This document shows, piece by piece, positions 55,458-64,000 of a stretch of 64,000 bases of DNA. The DNA comes from Lyophyllum atratum (Eukaryota > Basidiomycota > Agaricomycetes > Agaricales > Lyophyllaceae), in NCBI GenBank assembly GCA_014905825.1, contig JACGCN010000004.1, positions 62,001 to 126,000 of the forward strand, read 5' to 3'. Position numbers and translations under genes: made by a program. Under the pieces are notes generated by a model. That model did no database searches. It had not been told where the DNA came from and worked only from the letters and a program-made list of their open reading frames with translations. The stretch's first letter is position 1. Every line of letters starts with the position of its first letter.

Positions 55458-56394
55458 CTAGACGGCCCGCTTCCATACATTCAGACGATTGTCGTCGCCG
55501 CAGAAGAACGAAGGGTTGCTGGTGCACGCCGTCCCACACTGATTGTCCGCCACCTTCGTTGCACTCGCGCTGACAACGTTGCCGCACCCTGCCAATGGGA
55601 AAATAGGATGGTTAGATACTGTGCACGGAAACAGAAGACTTTCCGAAGACATACAGCACTCGGTCCCAAACTCTACACCTGCAACGCTTTGACCCGCAGA
55701 CTGACAGGTATTGACGCATGTCTGCGGGGTGACCCCACCGGCTGCTGGCGCGATGCGTAAGGCGAGCGTGCGGGTGCCAATGCTGTTGTCGCTAATAATC
55801 GCATATGGAATCAGCAGCGAATTTTGAGCATAGATAATGTCAGATCTTACGTGAAGCACCCTTGGTAGGCCCACGACGTTGCGTTGGTACCGACCACAGC
55901 AGCGGGGATAGTGGGGAGCGGCTTGCCGCTGCTGAAAACGCTAATGGCACCAGCGCCACCGCAAGTCTGGTTGATGTTCCCACCACACTTCACGTTACAA
56001 ACAGTGGGTGTGGTTGATGCACCTTGGTACTGGATCGAGTAGTCGCAATCTGTTATGAAAGCGATCAGGTCAGTATTTATCTACAAAAGAATGGGACTAG
56101 ACATACAGCATTCGCTGCCATACTCAACACCAGAGAAACCATAAGAACCGGCGTCGCAGAAAGCCTGACATTTCTCGATGGTCATGGTGGCGTTGACTAG
56201 GGTTGCAGCAGCGAGTGTCCGTGTTCCAGCGTGGTCTCTGCAAAATAAACTATCGTTAGCCTGCCATGCCGGTTACAATGGGTGGAAATGAAGACTGACG
56301 TGTAGCAGCCGACCGACGTCCAAACACTTGGTGCGGCTACTACTCCAGTGGTCAGGAGAGCAGCAAGGGCGGCGCTTCTGAGGGTGAATTGCAT
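55458..56394 (-). CDS. secreted protein with two WSC domains
   Basis: The signal peptide MQFTLRSAALAALLTTGVVA starts at 56,394, followed by APSVWTSVGCYT. The first WSC domain reads RTLAAATLVNATMTIEKCQA, FCDAGSYGFSGVEYGSECY, QYQGASTTPTVCNVKCGGN and CGGAGAISVF. The second reads NATWAYQGCF, RTLALRIAPAAGGVTPQTCV, NTCQSAGQSVAGVEFGTEC, NVVSASATKVADNQCGTACT and FFCGDDNRLNVWKRAV, with TAG at 55,458. Each domain has the usual eight-cysteine spacing with the YxxCxGxxxxxVF-like end. Four or so short introns interrupt the gene, each near a cysteine. WSC domains bind carbohydrate, so a wall- or matrix-binding role outside the cell is likely. No catalytic domain or membrane anchor follows. Confidence 0.85.
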
Positions 56395-58750
56395 TTCGTC
56401 CCTTGTATGACTTGGAGTAAGTGCTGGAGGATATAGAAAAGTTCGTTGGTTTATATACAATTCACTTAGGAAAATTTCAAAGCTACCTACCCTCTAATCT
56501 TGATTGACGCGTTAATGGGAGGTAAAGCGAGGCACTAGAACTTCTTTCCAGGAGAGCTATTACTCTGGAGATGCGGACCAAAGGCCTGGGGTCTAGACGA
56601 CGTTTGGCAGTTCGTCCTTGAGTTCGACGCCGGCTAGTATGACACAGAGCCTAGAACAACACTATGATTTCCCCGCATATCCAAGTGAAATTTGTACCTA
56701 CATTGGAGCATATAGCACCGTCATGGAATGATCATCTCAGGCAGACCGACGGAATGATGGGCGGAAACGTCAAGAATAGACGACATCGGGCTCAGGGAAG
56801 GTTTACAAGGGCGTTTTTCGCGGACTCGGCACGTATTGGGGATCGCATATACGTCAGGTGCGGGTCGAACGAGGATCATAAAGAAGGAGAATCACAAAGA
56901 ACCTTGCTCCAATTGGATTCTTGTTAATGCATACTAGTCTGGCAATGAAAAATGGGACTTGTGGCCTGGCCGCTAATAGGGGGGGTAAGAACTCGAAGAA
57001 CGGTGGTGCCCTTCATATCTATCGAGGTACCTTTGGACGCCGCGGTTGAAGTAGTCCGGGATTACCGTTTGCTAGAAGGACACTGACAGCCTGGCCCGGA
57101 CGGTCAAAAACTTTGATCTTGATGCTGTTGGCGGCGTCGCGTCGATTGCTCACTTCGTTTGTCTGGATCTATCCTTGTTCCTAGCCACGCCTTCCGTACT
57201 CGGGGTCACCCTGTAGGGACGATAATCGATAGGGGCCAAAGCATACGTGAAAGTGCCCCACAACTAGTTAAGACCAAGAACTTGAGTGTTGGAGTCGGAG
57301 ATGAGCCTGGTAACGAAGTCTCCGCGCACGTCTGTACTATCGCCCGTGGGAAAGACGAGATGACTCCCTGAGGCCTTGAGGTGAACACAATTCTGCGTCA
57401 CAGCGAACTTGAAAGCCTGAGCGCGACATGGTGGAATAACTTTGGAACAACTGCAAGGCTGAACAAAAACTCCGCTCTGCCCATCACCAATCCCATCGAC
57501 GGGTTACGTTCCCTCGCGTACACTCGCCGAAAGTATTCAGGTACTTAGTAGTAGTAAGTAAGTAAGTATCCGTGAGTGTACGGTTGAGCGTTCGTATGAA
57601 AGATCACCGACCACATCTCCGACGAGTTCGTAAACTGATGTTATAAGTAGTAAGACTAGTAATTAATAATTATAAGTCACCTCGAGTCTCGACTCTCGAC
57701 TATGGACAGCCTGTTGAAGTCATTCCACTAAGCTAACATAAAAAGATCAAGCCGACTTCATAGTTCGGTGTGTGACCCCCCTTTGACCTGGATGTGCAGG
57801 CCGGTGACCGCGAGTGTGATGTTACAACTGATAAGATATGATCTCAATTTGGGCTCAAAGGCTATTATTGCCAGGATATTGCCACTACGGTGGATCGAAC
57901 ATTCGACGCCATCATGGGTCGCCACGATGTTTAATTTGTTCAGAGTCATTCCACTAAGCCGCGCGGCTTAGTGTAATCCTTAGTGGAATGAGTCTAACAC
58001 GGCTGAGCGCTACGCCCAAAAATAGAGTTAGAATGCTTCGTGAAGTGGAGTTTACGAGCTACACGCAATTTTCGACCTATCCTTATACGGCCATGCGGGA
58101 GGTTCTATGTTCCTGCAACTCTTCCGAATCCCAGAACGGGATCGAGCTTGTTCCTAAGATGCGCGATACAACAAAGCTCATCTTGATCCAGTTGGCCGAG
58201 ATCTTTACCTACGGGGTATGCCAGAGACCGCTCTTGTTACGTCCGTTTCGATACTCCTAGCCAAAGGCAGAGGGATCTAGAGGGATTGTCCAAGTGGCTA
58301 GAACCAAAGGGAATGAATGACAGTCGACGAATCGAGATGGTATGCAATCTCATGCATTATCCCCGATGGTAAAAGCTGAGTATCCTTGTTGAAAACGGTG
58401 ATGAAGACGAAGAACGTAGTCGTAGTGGATTACGGTGAGCACTTGAGTCGGCGATACAATCGATCGCTCCATCACCACAAGCGCCCCAAGCCCTCACGTC
58501 CTCCTCCATTCACCAATCACATTCAAATTCAAGCAATAACGTATGGACAGAACAGGAAAAAAGAAGGGTAGTGCGAGCCTCCGACGCATATTTCTAAGCT
58601 CTATTATATATGAGAAAGTACTAGGTACCACCTAATCTGCGCAGACCGAAAATCAGGAACAACATCAAAACAAACTAAATCTGAACGAAGAGTCCAGGGG
58701 AAGCTTCAAAGTGGATCAGCCATCAACAGCTCACGAAATGACGCTGTTGA
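56395..58750. other. 2.4 kb without supportable gene
   Basis: Short frames only. It contains the inverted-repeat cluster at 57,719-57,992 and a short tagtagtagtaagtaagtaagt run near 57,547. The rest is unremarkable. Confidence 0.5.
57719..57992. repeat. inverted-repeat cluster around TCATTCCACTAAG
   Basis: GTCATTCCACTAAG occurs at 57,719 and again at 57,945, and its near reverse complement CTTAGTGGAATGAG at 57,979-57,992. A perfect 22-bp palindrome (11-bp arm CACTAAGCCGC) lies at 57,952-57,973. The outer pair could be the 13-bp TIR of a 272-bp miniature element, but no target duplication is visible. Confidence 0.5.
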
Positions 58751-61700
58751 TCAATGCTGACCGCCGGTCGTATCAAAGGCAGCGCGGAGGAATCCCTCGA
58801 CCTCCTTTTTGTGCTGGGTCTATAAAGTAAAACAAATTCGTCAGCATAGGTCTACTGAAGACAGCGGGGGGGAGCAAGATCGTACCTTGCTGCCAGTAGC
58901 CACAGAGCTCGTAGGACCACGACCAGCATAATACGGGTATTTACCCTTATGATGCTCCGTCTGGTTGGCCGCGGTGTAGATACGAGGGCCGACATAGCTC
59001 CAAGCACCGTTGTTCAGAGGCTCCTCCTACAAATGCAACATCAGCGGTGAGAACGCGAAATCACGAGAGAGAGGACAACGTACCTGACACCAAAGCAGAT
59101 CAGCGTTGGGGTAACGGTCGAGCTCAGGTGTGATCTACAGCAAATGATTTTCCATTAAGAGGCATGAAAGAAAATATCACGTGATCGAGACATACCAGAT
59201 CGTAAGGGAAGGGCGAAATCTGTTCCATACGGCTGATAACGACGTCCTTGATGCCCTTGGCTTCGCGCTCCTGCATCAAAGCATGATATACTTGACCTGC
59301 AAGCCATTTCCTTATTAGCCGAAGTTATGAGATATGTCAGAGGGAACGGCAGTCGTACCAGTGCAGAGAATGTGCCGTTTGATCTCTTCAGGCGGGGCTA
59401 GAGTCTGCGGTTGAATTTCAGGAATGAAGCGCTGGAAGTGCGTGTCGCCGAGCATCTCGGAGAGGTCGGACTTTGCACTCCCGTGACGCAGGAGACTCTT
59501 GGAGAAGAAGAGGATGAGCTAGAGGAGATGTTGACGTCAACGGTAGGGTCAGAAGACAAGTAGGAACACCAAGCTTACAGGTTTGCGGAAGTCGCGGTGG
59601 ATCTGACGACGGAGGACGTGGAACTGGTCAAAGAAAACGTCAGTCAAAGCAGGAACGCGCGAGCTCAAGTATAAGCCAACGCACGTAGTTAGCGGGAGTC
59701 CTACACGACGCCATCAGCAACTAGTCGATCCAGGAAGGCAACGACAAGACTCACGTAGGATACACGACCTGCATATTACAATCCTGATGTTGCCTCTCGA
59801 TCTTCTCCGGCGTAGGGAACACATTGGGATGATCATCACACAGCTGCAAGAACCTCTCAATCCTTCCACTCGAATGCTCCGGCCCCTGCCCATCATACCC
59901 ATGGGGAAGACTCATGACAAGCCCCGTCCTCTGCAACCACTTCCGCTCCCCAGCCGCAATAAACTGGTCAATGATACACTGCGCATTGTTCGCAAAATCG
60001 CCAAACTGCGCCTCCCAAACCGTCAGGGAATCGGGCGATACGAGGGAGTACCCGAGCTCGAACCCGAGCGTGCCGAATTCGGAGAGGGACGAGTTGCAGA
60101 TGACGAACCGCGCTTGCGAGGACCCGAGGTCGTTGAGAGGCACGTACTGCTCTTCGGTAACTTGGTCGTGGATCACGGCGTGCCGTTGCGAGAACGTTCC
60201 GCGCTCGACGTCCTGGCCTGACACGCGGACGTGGATCTTCTCGAGAGCGAGCGAACCAAACGCCAAGGCCTCGGCGGTGGACCAGTCGATGCCCTTGCCC
60301 TGTTCAACGCTCTTCCCGCGCTGCGCGAGAATGCGGGCAAGATTCCTGTGCGGCGTGAAGCCAGCAGGGTACTGCGAGATGGCCTTGCCGATGCGTTGGA
60401 GGGTGGAGTTGTCAGAGCCGGTGGGGCGGGTTGGTAAGGTCTGGTCCGCGAGCTGCTTGGGCGACGGGAATCCCTGCCAAGAGGCGGAGAGCCACTCCTT
60501 GCTGGTGGGGACGTAGTCCTTCGCAGCAGCAGCAGCCTTCTCAAGCATGCCCCAGACCCACTTCTTATGCTCCTCAATATCCTTCTCCGTGAACGTCCCA
60601 CGGCCAACCAGGAACTTGGTGTATTTGGTAAGCGGCGTGGGCTGCTTCTTGATGGCCTCGTACATCCTGGGCTGTGTGAAGCTCGGCTGGTCAGTCTCGT
60701 TGTGGCCGTAGCGACGGTAGCACACGATGTCAATGACGACGTCCTTCTTGTACTTGGCGCGGTAATCAGCAGCGAGCTGGCAGACGAAGTTCACGGCCTC
60801 GACGTTGTCGCCGTTGACGTGGAAGATGGGAGCGTCGATGGCTTTGGCGATGTCGGACGGGTAGGGGGTGGAACGCGCGAAGCGAGGATCGGTGGTGAAG
60901 CCGATCTGGTTGTTGACGATGAGATGGATGGTGCCGCCGGTACCGTAGCTGGGCAAGTTGTGGAAGCCCATGGTCTCGTAGACGACACCCTGGCCTGCGA
61001 ATGCAGCGTCTCCGTGGATCAGAACACCCATAGCCGTCGTATGCGAAGACTCGTCGTTCTCGAAGTGTTGGATGGCGCGCGTCTTTCCGAGGACGACGGG
61101 GTCCTCAGCTTCCAGATGCGAAGGGTTGGCGACGAGGGAAAGTGACACCTTCTTGCCGGACGGGGTGGGACGAATGTAGTTGGCACCGAGATGGTACTTC
61201 ACGTCGCCAGCTGGCCAGCCGTCGGCATGCTCATCTCCAGAGAACTCATGCAGAATGGCTTCGATGGGCTTGCGGATGACGTTGCCGAGAACGTTCAAAC
61301 GTCCACGATGGGGCATGCCAATGGTGATGTGCTTCACGTCATGCTCGACGGAGCGGTCGATAAGGGCTTTCATACCCGGGATGAGAGCTTCACAACCCTC
61401 GAGACCGAAACGTTTCTCGTTGGGGAACTTGCTCGCGATGAACTTCTCAAAGTTCTCGGACCAGATAAGTCGGTCAAGGATCATGCGCTTCTCCTCAACG
61501 GTGTAGTTCCAAGGTTTAGGCACCTCGATACGCTCCCTGATCCAGTCGCACTGCTCCTTATCGGGAATGTGGATGTACTGAATACCGATGGCACCGCCTG
61601 ATAGAACGCGTTCCGTGAGGTGGCGCCCAAGATGTATGAAAACCTAACGTACAGTAGATACGCTGACAAAGCGCAATAATCTCCCTAAGCTTCATCGTTT

Positions 61701-62303
61701 TGCGGTCTTCCGTGGCAAAATGGGGCAGGATTCCGGGCCCAAGGGTGATCTCCTTGTCCAAGTCGCGGTCAGTGAAGCCATACCGGCTAAGCTCCAACTC
61801 TGGCGGCTTGACATCTGCGAGATCGGCATCAAGGATTCCCAGAGGATCCAACTCGGCGACGTGGTGTCCGCGAACTTGGTACGCCCGGACCAGAAGTTGA
61901 GTCTGCAGGACGCTTTAGTATCTGTGGAGCGTGACAGCGCGCGAACACGAACCTTCAAGTGAACATCCAACTCGTTTCCACCATTCGTGTGTAGAGCAGG
62001 CGCTCCATCCACGGGTTGCGGAAGGAAGGTCGGAGGCGGCTGGAACGCCTGATGACTTGGCAGACCCTTTTCCAGACCCGAGAAATAGACGTCCCACGAC
62101 GCATGCACCGCTTTAGGATCCTCTTTCCAGCGACGATACATCTGGTCTGCGTAGTAGGCATTGGTGCCGTTCGCAAACGGGTCGTTGGATGACGGTGGTT
62201 GTGCCGTCGCCATGAAGCGGTGGGGAGCCAGGAGCTGCGAGGGCAACGGCCTCGCCGCCCTGTAGGCTCCGGGGAAGCGTCTCAGGACTTGCCTAGAGAA
62301 CAT
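58751..62303 (-). CDS. KGD1: 2-oxoglutarate dehydrogenase E1 component, mitochondrial
   Basis: ThDP-dependent E1 subunit of the 2-oxoglutarate dehydrogenase complex, which decarboxylates 2-oxoglutarate and reductively succinylates the E2 lipoyl group in the TCA cycle. The start [20 protein letters not shown] is a clear mitochondrial presequence (Arg-rich, no acids). [20 protein letters not shown] is the N-terminal E1o segment that contacts the complex. The hallmark blocks follow: [80 protein letters not shown] with [11 protein letters not shown] (ThDP/Mg2+ binding), [69 protein letters not shown] and [21 protein letters not shown]. It ends [14 protein letters not shown] and TGA at 58,751. Length of about 1,000 residues is normal. 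One central exon spans about 59,750-61,600; introns cluster at both ends. It looks fully functional. Confidence 0.96.
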
Positions 62304-64000
62304 AGTGTACAGCAGGGGGCCAGGCTAGATAGAACCCCTGGACGTGGTGGTGGTAGTGGGGAGAGAGTGTTATGACGAGCAACGCTGTTCTATTTGCCGA
62401 TGTTTTTTACTTTCGAGTAGCATCGGCTCGGCAACTCGGAACTACTGTGCACCTCGGTCGGACACGGAACGCGGGTTGCCCTTAAACCGGCCAGGCAGAC
62501 CAGGTATGAACGTCAGTAATTACGAAGAACATCCTACTAATCATTTGAGGGAGGCAGGGATTCGCTTTTTGAAGAGTTATCCTTGAAAATCTACTGCCAA
62601 ACGCCTCATCAATCCCGTCTTAACATCATTAAACCTGGCTGAGACTGTCTTGAACCTCCTAGCTACTCCCGTCCTGTCACCAGAAATCAGAAAAGCGTCT
62701 GACCCATTTGTTACCTTCTCTACACGCAACCTCGTCATAAATCGGCCGACACAGGGACCAGGGTAATATCACTCTTGACATACCCCATGATCAGCGATTG
62801 ACAGGTGGATCGGCTTCAGTTGCGACAACTTCAAGACTTTAGTACTCAAAGTCCAAACTAGTCACATGTTAAGCGCCCCACTAGTTGCTTGTCGCAGGTC
62901 CTTCCCTTGGATCGACAGCGTGTATAAAACGCCTTAAACTGGTTGTTGGAGTCGAAGTATTTCCTGCCCGCTCGCAGGCACCAAGACCCTTCGAAAGCCC
63001 GCCTCGAACTCAGCGCGGATAAAGTTATCCATGAGAGGTACCTCACTATGTCCAACGAAGCTGTCCGGTGCACCCCAAGGGATCTCAAGGGACCGTCGCC
63101 GTGTGCGCCGACGGTAGAGATGTATGTCGGTGCCCATCGAAGGTCTCATCGCCGAAAGAGAATTTCGCTATCTAGGGCTTAGGAAGTGGCCCAGTACCCA
63201 TCGGCTCTCGGAAGCCGTGTACTTGAAACTTATTTGCCAATGAACAGATGAACGGAAAGCCTGAAAAAGAAAGCACCAGCAACATGCCTAACCCCCCCCG
63301 AGTCGAACGAGGCTCTTACGGTACCACCACATGTAACAGTAGTGGTATTCACCGCTTTGCTACCAGGCTTTACTTGAACAAGGTCAGTTCCTTCCGGCTA
63401 CCCATTCGATGAAGCCCACAAGGGTCTCGTCAACGGCTGCTGCATTCGAAATGGCATAGCTTAGGACAAAGACAAGGGCGTTCCCCGTTGGTAGGTTACC
63501 TGGAATTACATCGAGAATCAGTCAGCGCTGACTGATGTCGAATTGTACAACTTAGACGCACAAGACCTTCGAGAGGAGAAATATCGAGTTCCCCAGGCAA
63601 ATTACATCCAAGGTCGACTTCAGGTGCCTCCCTTTATACTCAGAGCAGTCGGAAACGACCATACATACCTCATACCCAACTAAACTCTCACTGGGTGCAT
63701 GCTTGAGTCAACAACTCGAATAACCTTGACGACAATAGACGGACCCTCATGATCATGATCAACAAGACAAGCTTGTGACTTGGCAGTTACGAGTGCCTAT
63801 TGGAAGTCGTTGTACATATGCTAAGGGATGAGTAGGTCTCTCATAACCTGATTCTCTTGCAACAGCGAATAGTACTTCCTCGAAGGCGTGGATTTGGCGT
63901 AAACATCTCCATATCTTCATCGAGTTGCACGACGCGCTTTACTATGCGATTATTGGGTTGCATGCAAGTGCCAATGACCGGGATCAGAAGCTCCCTTGCT
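62304..64000. other. promoter of KGD1 and 1.6 kb without supportable gene
   Basis: The first few hundred bases are the upstream region of the dehydrogenase gene. Beyond about 62,600 only short frames occur. A weak tRNA-like fold lies at about 63,287-63,373 (see rejected items). Confidence 0.5.

Noticed and set aside
63287..63373. Minus-strand tRNA-like fold: acceptor GCCTGGT/GTTAGGC, T arm CCTCG-TTCGACT-CGGGG
   Set aside because: The acceptor needs three wobble pairs, no D stem can be drawn and the anticodon loop is too long. At best a decayed tRNA.
1..64000. CRISPR arrays, bacterial operons, ribosome binding sites, LTR retrotransposons
   Set aside because: The window is eukaryotic. No regularly spaced repeat arrays, no paired LTRs and no reverse-transcriptase or integrase motifs were seen.

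Overview
This is nuclear DNA of a filamentous fungus, almost certainly a basidiomycete of the class Agaricomycetes. Nearly every gene is broken by short introns of about 50-60 nt with GT...AG ends. The three tRNA genes carry introns directly after the anticodon-loop purine. Protein families include a TOK-type two-pore K+ channel, a WSC-domain wall protein, small secreted proteins resembling fungal calcium-binding proteins, and a DUF4238 protein. All product names come from reading translated sequence; no database search was run.

Left third (1-23 kb): a PHO84-like phosphate transporter cut by the window edge; a CCCH zinc-finger protein; and a 2.7-kb tandem duplication (5.4-10.6 kb). Each duplicated unit holds an intact 207-residue gene of unknown function plus a decayed fragment of a DUF4238-like gene. 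Then come tRNA-Ser(CGA), a many-exon GH15 trehalase/glucoamylase-like enzyme, two tandem secreted small-protein genes sharing a promoter word, tRNA-Glu(UUC), a fucose-permease-like MFS transporter, a 455-bp hAT-like MITE and tRNA-Ser(UGA).

Middle (23-41 kb): a hypothetical gene diverges from an intact DUF4238 gene, followed by a multi-pass membrane protein and the TOK-type channel. At 32,449-38,446 lies the most striking object in the window: a 5,998-bp DNA transposon with 27-bp terminal inverted repeats, a perfect 8-bp target-site duplication (ATAATCCT), and one large gene. That gene encodes AT-hooks, a zinc-ribbon-like CxxC pair, a probable DDE/RNase-H-fold transposase core, a complete WRN/RNase D-type DEDDy 3'-5' exonuclease sitting between the second and third putative transposase acidic residues, and a C-terminal cysteine cluster. 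One apparent 1-nt frameshift near its 3' end is the only clear lesion. A dual-specificity phosphatase follows.

Right third (41-64 kb): a single-pass membrane protein, an aldo-keto reductase with a probable GC-AG intron, an intronless protein with four RRxS-bearing repeats, an F-box-like protein, a poorly resolved Pro/Ser-rich locus, a WSC-domain secreted protein, and the complete mitochondrial 2-oxoglutarate dehydrogenase E1 gene. The spaces between hold no supportable genes except as noted.

The genes do not form one pathway. Transport (phosphate, sugar, K+), wall/secretion and housekeeping genes are interspersed with mobile DNA, as is common in this group.
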